In this document: piece by piece, positions 53,078 through 62,041 of the stretch | How positions within the stretch are numbered: position 1 is the first letter of the stretch | Layout: each line of letters opens with the position of its first letter | From: Limnohabitans sp. Jir61 | Lineage (GTDB): Bacteria; Pseudomonadota; Gammaproteobacteria; Burkholderiales; Burkholderiaceae_C | DNA length: 64,000 bases | NCBI RefSeq assembly: GCF_003063545.1 | Contig: NZ_NESD01000001.1 | Location: 310,001-374,000, forward strand | Direction: 5' to 3' | Program-made: the position numbers and the translations under genes | The notes under the pieces: generated by a model | Database searches by the model: none | Told to the model about the DNA's origin: nothing | The model's input: only the letters and a program-made list of their open reading frames with translations

Positions 53078-56023
53078 TTACAGATCCTTGCGGGTCTCAA
53101 CCAACACCAGTGGGCCTTCATCCAAGATCACCAGCGGTGGACGCTCACGTGGCACATGCACGGGCTTAGGCTCGGCTGCGATGGCGGCTTGCACGGCTGC
53201 GATGCGTTCTGGATTGGAGTTGACCCATTCCAAACCGCTGCCTTGGGCCACGGCTTGCATGTCGGCCACAGGCAATGTGAACGCTTGAACGCGTGGCATG
53301 CCAGAGCGGGCGGGGGCTGCAGGTGCAGCTTGCGGCGCTTCATCACGGGGTGCGTGACGTGGAGCGCGCTCTTGACGCTCAGCACGAGGTTCGCGTTGCT
53401 CGCGTGGTTCACGCGGTTGGCGTGGCTCACGTGGTTCGCGGGCTTCTTGTGGCGCTTGCTCGTTTGATGCGTGGTCATGAGCTGCGTGGTCGTGCTCAGC
53501 AGTGTGGCCGTTGTCGGCGTGTTCTGCAGAACCTTCTTCACGTGGTGCGCGGTCGCCACGCTCGCGGCGGTCACGGCCGTAGCGGTCGCGTGAGCGGCGC
53601 TCACGACGCTCGCCACCGTTCTCGTCGGTTTGCGGGGCTTGGCCTTCAGCAGCTGCTGCGTTGTCGAGCGGCAAGACTTCTGGGTTGCCGTTCTCGTCCA
53701 AGCGAGGTGCGCGTTCACGGCGACCCTCGTTGCGCTCGCCGCGTGGGCTGCGTTCGCGACGGCCTTGACCACCTTCACCACGTTCTGCACGATCACCGCG
53801 CTCTGCGCGAGGTTCGCGTTGCTCATTACCGCCTTCGGTGCTTTCGCCACGCTCTTCGCGGGCCATGCGCTCGTTGCGTGCTTTGGCGCGTGCTTCGGCT
53901 TGGGCTTCAGGTGAGGCGTTGTTGTCGAGGGCGGCTTGGCCTTCGGCATTACGAACTTCACCATTTCGGCCTTCGCCGCGTCCACCGCGGTTGCGGTCTT
54001 GGCGTGGAGCGCGACCTTCGCTGCGACCACCTTCACCGCGCTCGGTACGCTCGCCGCGCGCTGGGCGCTCGCCACGGGCCTCAACGCCTTCAGCGTTGCG
54101 ATCGTTACGGCCTTCAGCGTTGCGACCTTGACCTTCAGGGCGCTCACCGCGCTCGGCACGGTCACCACCACGGCCACCGCGACCACCACGGCCGCCTCGG
54201 CCATTGGCGCTGCGGCCATCACGGCGCTCGCCGCGTTCGCCTGGCTTTTTGTCGCCCACGGCTGGCTTGGCTTCTTCTTTTGAGTCGCTGCTGAACAAAC
54301 CAGTGAACCAACCCCACAATCCGCCCGATTTAGCTTCGGGTGCTTTGGCCGCAGGCTTAGCGCCACGTGCTTGTGCAGGTGCTTTCGTAGGTGCAGCAGG
54401 CTTTGGCTCATGTGCTGGCGCAGGTGCATCAGGCAACACGCCTTTGATGACGGGCGTTTGCTTGTTGGTAGGTTCTTGTGAGCGGCGTGTCACGGCGGTT
54501 GGGTCTTCAAACTCCTCGGCCATTTTGTAGCTGGCTTCCACGCGGTCGAGGCGTGGGTCGTCGTGTTTGAGACGCTCCAACTTGTAGTTCGGTGTTTCCA
54601 GTGTCTTGTTAGGCACGAGCAACACGTTCAAGCGTTGTTGGATTTCAATCTTGGCAATTTCAGTGCGCTTTTCGTTCAACAAGAACGAGGCCACTTCCAC
54701 CGGCACTTGGGCGTACACGGCGGCCGTGTTGTCCTTCATGGACTCTTCTTGGATGATGCGCAAGATTTGCAGCGCCGAGCTCTCGGTGTCACGCACGTGG
54801 CCAGAGCCACCGCAGCGTGGGCAAGGAATCGAAGCACCTTCGCTCAGTGCAGGACGCAGGCGTTGGCGGCTCATTTCCATCAAGCCGAATTTGCTGATGG
54901 TGCCAAATTGCACGCGGGCGCGGTCGTGGCGCAAGGCTTCGCGCAAGCGGTTTTCCACGTCACGGCGGTTGCGGCTTTCGTCCATGTCAATGAAGTCGAT
55001 GACGATCAGGCCGCCCAAGTCGCGCAAGCGCATTTGGCGGGCCACTTCGTCGGCGGCTTCCAGGTTGGTGCGAGTGGCAGTTTCTTCGATGTCGCCGCCT
55101 TTGATGGCGCGTGCCGAGTTGACGTCCACCGATACCAACGCTTCGGTGTGGTCAATCACAATCGCGCCGCCTGATGGCAGGTTGACGGTACGGGCATAGG
55201 CCGACTCGATTTGGTGTTCGATTTGGAAGCGGCTGAACAGCGGGGTTTCGTCGCTGTAGCGCTTCACGCGAGCGGCGTGCTCAGGCATGACGTGGGCCAT
55301 GAACTGGTGCGCTTGCTCATAGATGTCATCGGTGTCGATCAAGATGTCGCCGATGTCATGGTTGAAGTAGTCGCGGATGGCACGAATGACCAAGCTGGAT
55401 TCTTGATAAATCAAGAACGCGCCTTTGGCACCCTTGGCACCATCGATGGCAGTCCACAACTTGAGCAAGTAGTTCAAGTCCCATTGCAACTCGGGGGCGC
55501 TGCGGCCAATGCCAGCAGTGCGCGCGATGATGGACATACCTTTGGGGTATTCCAATTGGTCCATCGCTTCTTTGAGTTCTGCGCGGTCGTCGCCCTCGAT
55601 GCGGCGGCTAACGCCGCCACCACGCGGGTTGTTGGGCATGAGCACGACATAGCGACCGGCCAAGCTGATGAAGGTGGTCAGGGCTGCGCCCTTGTTGCCA
55701 CGTTCTTCTTTTTCCACTTGGACCAAGAGTTCTTGGCCTTCTTTGATGGCGTCTTGGATACGGGCTTGGCTCGCAGACACGCCTTCGGCGAAATACTGCT
55801 TGGAGATTTCTTTGAATGGCAAGAAGCCGTGGCGGTCTTCGCCGTAGTCCACAAAGCAAGCTTCGAGCGAAGGCTCGACGCGGGTCACGACTGCTTTGTA
55901 AATGTTGCCTTTGCGCTGTTCGCGACCTTCGATTTCGATTTCATAGTCGAGCAGTTTTTGGCCGTCGACGATGGCCAGGCGGCGTTCTTCCGACTGGGTT
56001 GCATTAATGAGCATCCGTTTCAT
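53078..56023 (-). CDS. rne: Ribonuclease E
   Basis: This 981-aa endoribonuclease is the core of the RNA degradosome. The S1 domain lies at the N terminus (RKGNIYKAVVTRVEPSLEACFVDYGEDRHGFLPFKEI). The catalytic core has DVNSARAIKGGDIEETA and LGGLIVIDFIDMDESRNRRDVENRLRE (metal-binding Asp residues). The Zn-link is IPCPRCGGSGHVRD. From about residue 540 the protein is disordered, with long Arg/Gly/Glu-rich tracts (RGGRGGRGGRGG, RREPREPRQPREPR-like). These are RNA- and partner-binding in RNase E relatives. The antisense of this low-complexity DNA opens several long false reading frames. Confidence 0.94.
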   Translation of the reverse strand: MKRMLINATQSEERRLAIVDGQKLLDYEIEIEGREQRKGNIYKAVVTRVEPSLEACFVDYGEDRHGFLPFKEISKQYFAEGVSASQARIQDAIKEGQELLVQVEKEERGNKGAALTTFISLAGRYVVLMPNNPRGGGVSRRIEGDDRAELKEAMDQLEYPKGMSIIARTAGIGRSAPELQWDLNYLLKLWTAIDGAKGAKGAFLIYQESSLVIRAIRDYFNHDIGDILIDTDDIYEQAHQFMAHVMPEHAARVKRYSDETPLFSRFQIEHQIESAYARTVNLPSGGAIVIDHTEALVSVDVNSARAIKGGDIEETATRTNLEAADEVARQMRLRDLGGLIVIDFIDMDESRNRRDVENRLREALRHDRARVQFGTISKFGLMEMSRQRLRPALSEGASIPCPRCGGSGHVRDTESSALQILRIIQEESMKDNTAAVYAQVPVEVASFLLNEKRTEIAKIEIQQRLNVLLVPNKTLETPNYKLERLKHDDPRLDRVEASYKMAEEFEDPTAVTRRSQEPTNKQTPVIKGVLPDAPAPAHEPKPAAPTKAPAQARGAKPAAKAPEAKSGGLWGWFTGLFSSDSKEEAKPAVGDKKPGERGERRDGRSANGRGGRGGRGGRGGDRAERGERPEGQGRNAEGRNDRNAEGVEARGERPARGERTERGEGGRSEGRAPRQDRNRGGRGEGRNGEVRNAEGQAALDNNASPEAQAEARAKARNERMAREERGESTEGGNEQREPRAERGDRAERGEGGQGRRERSPRGERNEGRRERAPRLDENGNPEVLPLDNAAAAEGQAPQTDENGGERRERRSRDRYGRDRRERGDRAPREEGSAEHADNGHTAEHDHAAHDHASNEQAPQEAREPREPRQPREPREQREPRAERQERAPRHAPRDEAPQAAPAAPARSGMPRVQAFTLPVADMQAVAQGSGLEWVNSNPERIAAVQAAIAAEPKPVHVPRERPPLVILDEGPLVLVETRKDL

Positions 56024-56582
56024 GATGCGGTTCCTTCACGAGTCAAATCATCACAGGCCCATGACGGGCCAACGATGCCTGAGGGACGTCAGAGAACGAA
56101 GGGAATTGCCGCTGAGACCGTCGCCTCCACGCTAATCAATGTGAGATCAGCGCAGGGGACGGTGGGTGGGCGCGTGGATAAGGGCAAGAAGTCGCGGTTG
56201 TCCTGTTGTCGAGTGCGTGGCTTGATGAGCCGGTGCAGGGGAGACAGGGCTGGTCCAGCTGGCAAGGGTGCGACGCGCAACGCTGCACACAGTCGGTGGC
56301 AAAAGCCACTCTGTGCAGAGTTCCATCAACATCAACATTGCCACAACCATCGTTTTTGCTTCTTGCAGTAATCCGTCATGAAGGCTTTTCAAAAGAGCCT
56401 CCACAACTTGGGGTATTCCGTTTCAGTGTTTTCTGAGCGTCGGCTCAACTTTTGGGGCGAGGGCCACTCAGTCTCTTGGGTACTGGGTCTGCGTCTCGGG
56501 CACAAAAGGGGCATCGACCTTACCGCGTTCGTCAGTACATGGTCTAATCTCTGTTAAATCAAGCACTTAGAGCAAAACGCTG
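56024..56582. other. Divergent rne / rluC intergenic region with long rne leader
   Basis: This 559-bp region has no credible gene. It should hold both promoters and a long 5' leader for rne. In E. coli the rne leader is about 360 nt and mediates feedback control by RNase E; a similar role is possible here. A likely rluC-side promoter lies near 56540-56575 (TGGTCTAATCTCTGTTAAAT). Confidence 0.55.
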
Positions 56583-57596
56583 GTGAATCACATTATAGGG
56601 GCTTCGGCCCCAACCCCCGCCCCCTCGGTAAAAACACTGACTGTCGACGAAGACTCGGCTGGTCAGCGCCTAGACAACTTCCTCATGCGCCACCTCAAGG
56701 GCGTGCCAAAAACCCACGTCTACCGCATCATTCGCTCCGGCGAGGTGCGGGTGAACAAGGGCCGCGCCTCTGCCGAGCAGCGCGTGGAGGCGGGCGATTT
56801 GGTGCGCTTGCCGCCGGTGCGCGTGTCCGCCCAAGTGCAGGCCAAGGCTGATGCGCCTGCCCCAGCCCGTGAATTTCCGGTGCTGATGGAGGACGAGGCC
56901 ATGATGGCCATCGACAAGCCCGCAGGCGTGGCCGTGCACGGTGGCAGTGGCGTGAGCTTTGGTGTGATTGAGCAACTGCGCCGTGCCCGCCCAGCCTCGA
57001 CCAATTTAGAGCTGGTCCACCGCTTGGACCGCGAAACCTCAGGCGTGCTGCTGGTGGCTAAAAAGCGCAGCGCCCTCAAACACCTTCAAGACCAGTTCCG
57101 CGACCGCGAAACAGGCAAAACTTATTTGGCCTTGGTGCTGGGCCTGTGGCCGTCTAACAAGAAGGTGATTGACTCGCCTCTAATGAAATACACCATTCCG
57201 AACGGCGTGGGTGAGGGCGAACGCCGTGTCAAAGTGGTGGGCAAGGACGACCCCAATGGCATGCGCTCCATCACGCTCGTGCGTGTGGCACGCACCGTGG
57301 GCCCTTACACGCTGCTGGAAGTGACCATCAAAACCGGCCGCACCCACCAAATTCGTGTGCACTTGGCCAGCCAAGGCCACCCGATTGCGGGCGACGACAA
57401 ATACGGCGACTTCGAACACAACAAACTCTTGCAGAAGATGGGCCTCAAGCGCATGTTCTTGCACGCGTGGCAGCTCAAGTTCCAGCATCCGCAAAGCCAC
57501 CGCCCCGTCAGCCTGCAAGCGCCGCTGCCGCCGGAGCTGAAAAACTTTGTGGACGGCATTCAGCCACCCATCATTCAACCGCACCTCGACGTATGA
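56583..57596 (+). CDS. rluC: 23S rRNA pseudouridine synthase RluC
   Basis: This 337-aa enzyme has an N-terminal S4 domain (QRLDNFLMRHLKGVPKTHVYRIIRSGEVRVNKGRA) and an RsuA/RluA catalytic domain with the active Asp in LVHRLDRETSGVLLVAKK. RluC makes pseudouridines 955, 2504 and 2580 in E. coli 23S rRNA. The start is GTG 56583, which just allows the S4 domain. It is divergent from rne, as in E. coli, and overlaps the next gene by 4 nt. Confidence 0.92.
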   Translation: MNHIIGASAPTPAPSVKTLTVDEDSAGQRLDNFLMRHLKGVPKTHVYRIIRSGEVRVNKGRASAEQRVEAGDLVRLPPVRVSAQVQAKADAPAPAREFPVLMEDEAMMAIDKPAGVAVHGGSGVSFGVIEQLRRARPASTNLELVHRLDRETSGVLLVAKKRSALKHLQDQFRDRETGKTYLALVLGLWPSNKKVIDSPLMKYTIPNGVGEGERRVKVVGKDDPNGMRSITLVRVARTVGPYTLLEVTIKTGRTHQIRVHLASQGHPIAGDDKYGDFEHNKLLQKMGLKRMFLHAWQLKFQHPQSHRPVSLQAPLPPELKNFVDGIQPPIIQPHLDV

Positions 57597-58258
57597 CCAC
57601 ACGCCCGCGCCAGTTTGATTTGATTGCCTTCGATTGGGATGGCACGCTGTTTGACTCCACGCAAATCATCACCCGCTGCATTCAAGCCGCGGTTGTGGAT
57701 GTGGGTGGGGTCAAGCCCACAGATGAGGCGGCGTCTTATGTGATTGGCATGGCCCTGATGCCTGCGCTGGCCCATGCCGCACCCGATGTGCCGCATGACA
57801 AATATCCGTTGTTGGGCGAGCGCTACCGCTTCCATTACATGAAGCACGCCAACGACATCGCTTTGTTTGAAGGTGTGTTGCCCTTGCTGGCCGCTTTGCG
57901 TGAACGACACCACTGGCTCGCCGTGGCCACCGGCAAAAGCCGCCGTGGCTTGGACGACGCTTTGCACACCGCTGAACTCAAAGGCGTGTTTGATGGCTCG
58001 CGCACGGCAGACGAAACCGCCGGCAAGCCCCACCCACGCATGCTGCACGAGCTGATGCGTGAGTTTGGCGTAGAGCCCGAGCGCACCTTGATGATTGGCG
58101 ACACCACACACGACCTGCAAATGGCCGTGAATGCGGGCTGCGCCAGTGTGGGTGTGAGCTATGGTGCGCACGACCACGGCCAGTTTGAACCCTTGAACCC
58201 ACGATTCATCGCGCACTCTGTGAAGGAGTTGCACGACTGGTTGTTAGCCAATGCTTGA
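57593..58258 (+). CDS. HAD-IA family hydrolase (Gph-like phosphatase)
   Basis: This 221-aa protein has HAD motif I IAFDWDGTLFDSTQII, motif II LAVATGKSRRGLDDAL, and motifs III/IV KPHPRMLHELMREFGVEPERTLMIGDTTHDLQMAVNAG. It resembles phosphoglycolate phosphatase and pyrophosphatase PpaX; the substrate is not certain. ATG 57593 overlaps the rluC stop. The next gene starts 5 nt after its stop. Confidence 0.87.
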   Translation: MTTRPRQFDLIAFDWDGTLFDSTQIITRCIQAAVVDVGGVKPTDEAASYVIGMALMPALAHAAPDVPHDKYPLLGERYRFHYMKHANDIALFEGVLPLLAALRERHHWLAVATGKSRRGLDDALHTAELKGVFDGSRTADETAGKPHPRMLHELMREFGVEPERTLMIGDTTHDLQMAVNAGCASVGVSYGAHDHGQFEPLNPRFIAHSVKELHDWLLANA

Positions 58259-58263
58259 TCGCC

Positions 58264-58647
58264 ATGACTGACCTCGCTTCGCAAATCATTCCTCTTTGCA
58301 ACAGCGCCGATTTGGCCGAAGGTGGCCGAGCTGTGCCGTTTGACGTTGTGTTTGCTGGCCAAACCTGCCGCGCCTTTGCCATCCGCTTTGAAGGCCAGCC
58401 CCACGCTTACCTGAACCGCTGCACCCATGTGGCCATGGAAATGGATTTCCAGCCCGACCAGTTCTTTGATGCCTCAGGCCGCTGGCTGATGTGCGCGACC
58501 CACGGGGCCGAGTACGCGCCTGACACGGGCGAGTGCGCAGGCGGCCCGTGCCGCGGTGGCTTGGTCAAAATTGACCTCTCTGAGAACGATGGCGTGGTCC
58601 ACTGGCATACTGCGTACAACTTGAAGCCTTTCGAATTTCTAGATTAA
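58264..58647 (+). CDS. Rieske 2Fe-2S domain protein
   Basis: This 127-aa protein is a single Rieske domain. The cluster ligands are CTH (in LNRCTHVAMEMD) and CATHG (in GRWLMCATHGAEYAPDTGEC), followed by GGPCRGGLVKI. Stand-alone Rieske ferredoxins carry electrons to oxygenases, but the partner here is unknown. ATG 58264 is preferred to the overlapping TTG 58255. It sits in the rluC-Gph-Rieske-sppA run. Confidence 0.88.
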   Translation: MTDLASQIIPLCNSADLAEGGRAVPFDVVFAGQTCRAFAIRFEGQPHAYLNRCTHVAMEMDFQPDQFFDASGRWLMCATHGAEYAPDTGECAGGPCRGGLVKIDLSENDGVVHWHTAYNLKPFEFLD

Positions 58648-58666
58648 TTTGCGAAAACCCACTGAC

Positions 58667-59635
58667 ATGTCCGAGTACCACGAAAACCAAGAAAACCCCA
58701 GCCACAAAACGGTGTGGGAGCGCGACACCTTGGAGCGCTTGGCGTTTGCTACGCTGGCCGAGCAACGCGCGAGCCGCCGCTGGCGCATCTTTTTCCGCTT
58801 TGCATGGTTGGCGCTGATCATTGTTTTGCTGTGGACGGGCGCACACAAGGGCGGCATGGGCGGCTCTAGTCCCAGCCAGCCGCACACCGCTGTGGTGGCC
58901 ATCAAAGGCGAAATCGCCGATGGGGCAGATGCCAGCGCCGAGTGGGTGGTGACGGCTTTGCGCGCTGCGTTTGAAGACGAAGGTTCGCAAGCGGTGGTGT
59001 TGCAAATCAACTCGCCCGGGGGCAGCCCTGTGCAAGCGGGCATCATCAACGACGAAATTCGCCGCTTGAAAGAAAAACACAAGAAGCCCGTGTACGCCGT
59101 GGTGGAAGAGTCTTGCGCCTCTGCCGCGTATTACATTGCGGTAGCAGCGGATGAAATTTACGTGGACAAAGCCAGCATCGTGGGCAGCATTGGCGTGCTG
59201 ATGGACGGTTTTGGCTTCACTGGGTTGATGGATAAGCTGGGCGTTGAGCGTCGCTTAATGACTGCTGGCGTGAACAAGGGTTTCTTAGATCCTTTCAGCC
59301 CCCAAACCAAAAATCAACGCGCCCATGCGCAAACCTTGCTGGATCAAATTCATCAACAGTTCATCAAAGTGGTGCGCGAAGGGCGTGGCAAACGTTTGAA
59401 AGAAACCCCAGAGTTGTTCAGCGGTTTGTTCTGGAGCGGTGAGCAAGCGGTGGACCTTGGCTTGGCTGATGGTTTGGGTAACCTCGACTACGTGGCCCGC
59501 GAAATTGTGAAAGCCGAAGACATCATCGATTACACCCGCCACGACAACGTGGCCGAGCGTCTGGCCAAGCGCTTTGGCGCTGCCATGGGTGAAGGTGCTG
59601 TGCGTGCGATGCAAACCATGCCTGCCGTGCGTTGA
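58667..59635 (+). CDS. sppA: S49 family signal peptide peptidase (SppA)
   Basis: This 322-aa short-form SppA has one N-terminal membrane helix (about residues 44-62, WLALIIVLLWTGA). The peptidase domain has VVLQINSPGGSPVQAGIINDEI, the Ser-bearing EESCASAAYYIAVAADEIYVD and the Lys region DKASIVGSIGVLMDGFGF. The usual SGGYY around the nucleophile is SAAYY here. It degrades leftover signal peptides in the inner membrane. ATG 58667 is chosen over an upstream TTG 58649. Confidence 0.92.
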   Translation: MSEYHENQENPSHKTVWERDTLERLAFATLAEQRASRRWRIFFRFAWLALIIVLLWTGAHKGGMGGSSPSQPHTAVVAIKGEIADGADASAEWVVTALRAAFEDEGSQAVVLQINSPGGSPVQAGIINDEIRRLKEKHKKPVYAVVEESCASAAYYIAVAADEIYVDKASIVGSIGVLMDGFGFTGLMDKLGVERRLMTAGVNKGFLDPFSPQTKNQRAHAQTLLDQIHQQFIKVVREGRGKRLKETPELFSGLFWSGEQAVDLGLADGLGNLDYVAREIVKAEDIIDYTRHDNVAERLAKRFGAAMGEGAVRAMQTMPAVR

Positions 59636-59700
59636 TTCGTGTTGATCCGCGCTGATATTTAAAGAGCTGCGAGCGACTTGGTCGCTTCGGCTCAAAGCAA

Positions 59701-59726
59701 AAAGGCTCCGAAAGGAGCCTTTTTTC
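59701..59726 (+). terminator. Rho-independent terminator after sppA
   Basis: AAGGCTCC and GGAGCCTT pair around GAAA and are followed by TTTT. With A-rich sequence on its left it can also stop the convergent RsmI-like gene. Confidence 0.85.
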
Positions 59727-59743
59727 ATGATGCCTGTGTCGCG

Positions 59744-60514
59744 TTATTTACCAATCAAAAACACAGTCGGTTCACCCGAGATTTGGGCCTTGCCCGCACT
59801 GCGCCACGCTTGCACAGTTTTGCAGTGCACTTGCATGCTGGCCATGGTCAAGCCGCTGGCGCGGGCCAAGCGGGTGTTGCCTTGCAGGCCGTTGACCAAC
59901 GCATCCCATAGGGCTTGGTTGCGGTAGGGGGTTTCGATGAACAGTTGAGTTTGGCCGTGTTTGGCCGCGAGGTTTTCCAACTCGCGCAAACGCTGCGTGC
60001 GTGCTGCGCCGTCTTGCGGCAAGTAGCCCACAAACGCAAAGTTTTGCCCGTTCAAACCACTGGCTGCCAAGGCTAGCAGCAACGACACAGGGCCAACCAG
60101 CGGAACCACGCGAATGCCTAGTTCGTGTGCGGCGCGTACCACCGACGAGCCAGGGTCAGCCACTGCAGGCATGCCCGCTTCGCTGACCAAGCCCACATCG
60201 TGGCCAGCCAACGCTGCTTTGAGCATGGGCTTGGCATCAAACTCGCCCGTGTGGTCGCCTTTTTTGTGCACCTCGCGGGGCAGTTCGGTGATGGTGTTTT
60301 CTTGAATCGTTTTGGCCAAGGGCACTTGGGCATCGACGCGCTTTAAAAAGGCGCGGGTGCTTTTGGCGTTCTCGGTAATCCAGTGCGTCATGCCCGCTGC
60401 CACGCGCAAGGTTTCTTGCGGCAGCACATCGGTGATGGGGGCTTGGGTGTCACAGCCAAAGTCCAGCGGTGTGGGCACGAGGTAGAGCGTGCCTTTTTGC
60501 GTACTTGTGGTCAT
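59744..60514 (-). CDS. SAM-dependent methyltransferase, tetrapyrrole methylase superfamily (RsmI-related)
   Basis: This 256-aa protein has the superfamily landmarks LYLVPTPLDFG at the N terminus, DVGLVSEAGMPAVADPGSSVVRAAHELGIRVVPLVGPVSLLLALAASGL and FVGYLPQDGAARTQRL. RsmI methylates the 2'-O of C1402 in 16S rRNA. This sequence differs at the N terminus and may be the second paralogue common in Burkholderiales, so no gene symbol is given. It overlaps maf by 4 nt on the same strand. Confidence 0.85.
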   Translation of the reverse strand: MTTSTQKGTLYLVPTPLDFGCDTQAPITDVLPQETLRVAAGMTHWITENAKSTRAFLKRVDAQVPLAKTIQENTITELPREVHKKGDHTGEFDAKPMLKAALAGHDVGLVSEAGMPAVADPGSSVVRAAHELGIRVVPLVGPVSLLLALAASGLNGQNFAFVGYLPQDGAARTQRLRELENLAAKHGQTQLFIETPYRNQALWDALVNGLQGNTRLARASGLTMASMQVHCKTVQAWRSAGKAQISGEPTVFLIGK

Positions 60515-61116
60515 GGCTTCATGGCTCCTAACAAGTCAATGCCAGCGGCACGCAGGAGGCGGGCGGTGCGGATCATGGGCAAGCCAATCAGGGCAGTGGG
60601 GTCGTCGTTGTCAATGGCGTCAAGCAGAGCAATGCCTAGGCCTTCGCTTTTGGCGCTACCGGCGCAGTCGTAAGGTTCTTCGGCGCGCAGGTAGGCTTCA
60701 ATTTCGGCATCGCTCAGCTCGCGAAAGCGCACCTTGATTTGTGCGAGTTCGGTTTGTTCAAAGCCGCTGGCTTGGCACACCACCGACACGGCGGTTTGAA
60801 ACACCACGGTTTGGCCGCGCATGAGTTGCAGTTGCGACACGGCGCGTTCGTGGGTGCCGGGCTTGCCCAAGGGTTCGCCGTTGAGGTCAGCCACTTGGTC
60901 TGAGCCAATCACCACCGCGCTGGGGTGAAGCGCGGCTACGGCTTTGGCTTTGGCCAGCGCCAAGCGGGTGGCGAGGGCTTGCGGGGCTTCGCTAGGTAAT
61001 GGCGTTTCGTCCACATCGGGGCTGACCACGTCAAAAGGCACGCGCAAACGTTGCAGCAGTTCGCGGCGGTATCGGGAGGTAGAGCCCAAAATCAGGGCGC
61101 GTTGTGCAATAGACAT
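60511..61116 (-). CDS. maf: Maf family nucleoside triphosphate pyrophosphatase
   Basis: This 201-aa protein has LILGSTSRYRRELLQRLRVPFDVVSPDVDE (the Maf entry), VVIGSDQVADLNGEPLGKPG, and the C-terminal CAGSAKSEGLGIALLDAIDNDDPTALIGLP. The late YDCAGSAKSEG pattern fits the YceF subfamily, which hydrolyses m7GTP. Length is typical. It is divergent from yceD; maf next to yceD-rpmF is a conserved order. Confidence 0.93.
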   Translation of the reverse strand: MSIAQRALILGSTSRYRRELLQRLRVPFDVVSPDVDETPLPSEAPQALATRLALAKAKAVAALHPSAVVIGSDQVADLNGEPLGKPGTHERAVSQLQLMRGQTVVFQTAVSVVCQASGFEQTELAQIKVRFRELSDAEIEAYLRAEEPYDCAGSAKSEGLGIALLDAIDNDDPTALIGLPMIRTARLLRAAGIDLLGAMKP

Positions 61117-61142
61117 GGATGGATTCTCTTACACTGGCGCGC

Positions 61143-61682
61143 ATGCAAAAACCAAAGAACCTTCACAGCCTTGATGTCAAAGCCTTTGCCAAGGCGCAAA
61201 TGCACCTGGAGGGTGACACCCCCGTGGTTGAATTTGAGCGCTTGGCCGCAGACTGCAGCGGCGAGGTGACGGGCCACGTGACTTGGTCGGCGCAAGGTGC
61301 GATTGATCCCGAGCAGCGTGGCAAAGACGATGCTTGGCTGCACCTCGAAGCCAAAGCCACTGTGCCCTTGACCTGCCAACGCTGCTTGCACCCCGTGCCG
61401 GTTGAGTTGCTGATTGAGCAAGATTTCCGTTTCGTGGCCGATGAAGCCACAGCTGTGGCCGAAGACGATGAGTCTGAAGAAGACCTCTTGGTGCTGGAAG
61501 ACAGCTTTGATTTGATGGGGCTGATTGAAGACGAACTGCTGATGAGCTTGCCTTTGGTCCCCATGCATCCAGCGTGTCTGAGTGAGCAGGCGCCAACTTC
61601 AAAAGAAGAAGAGGCCATCATGGCCGAAGCCAAACCCAACCCGTTTGCCGTGCTGGCATCGCTCAAAACACGCAAGCACTAA
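61143..61682 (+). CDS. yceD: YceD family protein (DUF177), rpmF-linked
   Basis: This 179-aa protein has the DUF177 core GEVTGHVTWSAQGAIDPEQRG, LHLEAKATVPLTCQRCLHPVPVELLIEQDFRFV and the acidic DDESEEDLLVLEDSFDLMGLIEDELLMSLPLVPMHPAC. In plants and bacteria this family is linked to 23S rRNA accumulation. ATG 61143 gives MQKPKNLHSLDVKAFAKAQ; an ATG at 61119 would leave only 2 bp to the divergent maf start. It precedes rpmF. Confidence 0.9.
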   Translation: MQKPKNLHSLDVKAFAKAQMHLEGDTPVVEFERLAADCSGEVTGHVTWSAQGAIDPEQRGKDDAWLHLEAKATVPLTCQRCLHPVPVELLIEQDFRFVADEATAVAEDDESEEDLLVLEDSFDLMGLIEDELLMSLPLVPMHPACLSEQAPTSKEEEAIMAEAKPNPFAVLASLKTRKH

Positions 61683-61699
61683 GACCTGAGGAGTTGGGC

Positions 61700-61705
61700 T
61701 ATAAT
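61700..61705 (+). promoter_or_regulatory. Possible -10 box upstream of rpmF
   Basis: A perfect TATAAT lies 18 bp after the yceD stop and 79 bp before the rpmF ATG. No good -35 is seen at the right distance, so confidence is limited. Confidence 0.4.
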
Positions 61706-61783
61706 TTCAGGCTTCGCGTCACGCTGACCCTTGGTTAGTTAGTGGCCAAACGGTTTACCAACATTTAGTTCCAGGAGCCAATC

Positions 61784-61966
61784 ATGGCTGTTCAACAAAA
61801 CAAAAAATCTCCTTCCAAGCGCGGCATGCACAACTCGCACACAGCGTTGACAGCTCCCGGCACAGCCGTTGAGCCAACGACTGGTGAAATCCACTTGCGT
61901 CATCACATCAGCCCCACCGGTTTCTACCGTGGTCGCAAAGTGTTGAAGACCAAGTCTGAAGCTTAA
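61784..61966 (+). CDS. rpmF: 50S ribosomal protein L32
   Basis: This 60-aa protein is L32: [22 protein letters not shown] and a basic tail ending [15 protein letters not shown]. It lacks the Cys pairs of zinc-binding L32 forms, as usual in proteobacteria. AGGAGCC precedes the ATG. It sits between yceD and plsX. Confidence 0.97.
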   Translation: MAVQQNKKSPSKRGMHNSHTALTAPGTAVEPTTGEIHLRHHISPTGFYRGRKVLKTKSEA

Positions 61967-61984
61967 TTACTTCATACCTCATTG

Positions 61985-62024
61985 GCCCGTGGCTGTCTTT
62001 GGCGCCTCGGGCTTTTGTTTTTTT
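61985..62024 (+). terminator. Terminator or attenuator between rpmF and plsX
   Basis: GCCCG and CGGGC pair across an 18-base partly folded loop and are followed by TTTTGTTTTTTT. It could reduce plsX transcription relative to rpmF. Confidence 0.5.
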
Positions 62025-62041
62025 GACGAGAAGAAACCTGC

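Noticed and set aside
53293..54294. Long reading frames on the plus strand opposite rne (also 53128-54429 in another minus frame)
   Set aside because: They are produced by the GC-rich, Arg/Gly/Glu-repeat part of rne and show only low-complexity translations, with no ribosome-binding site.
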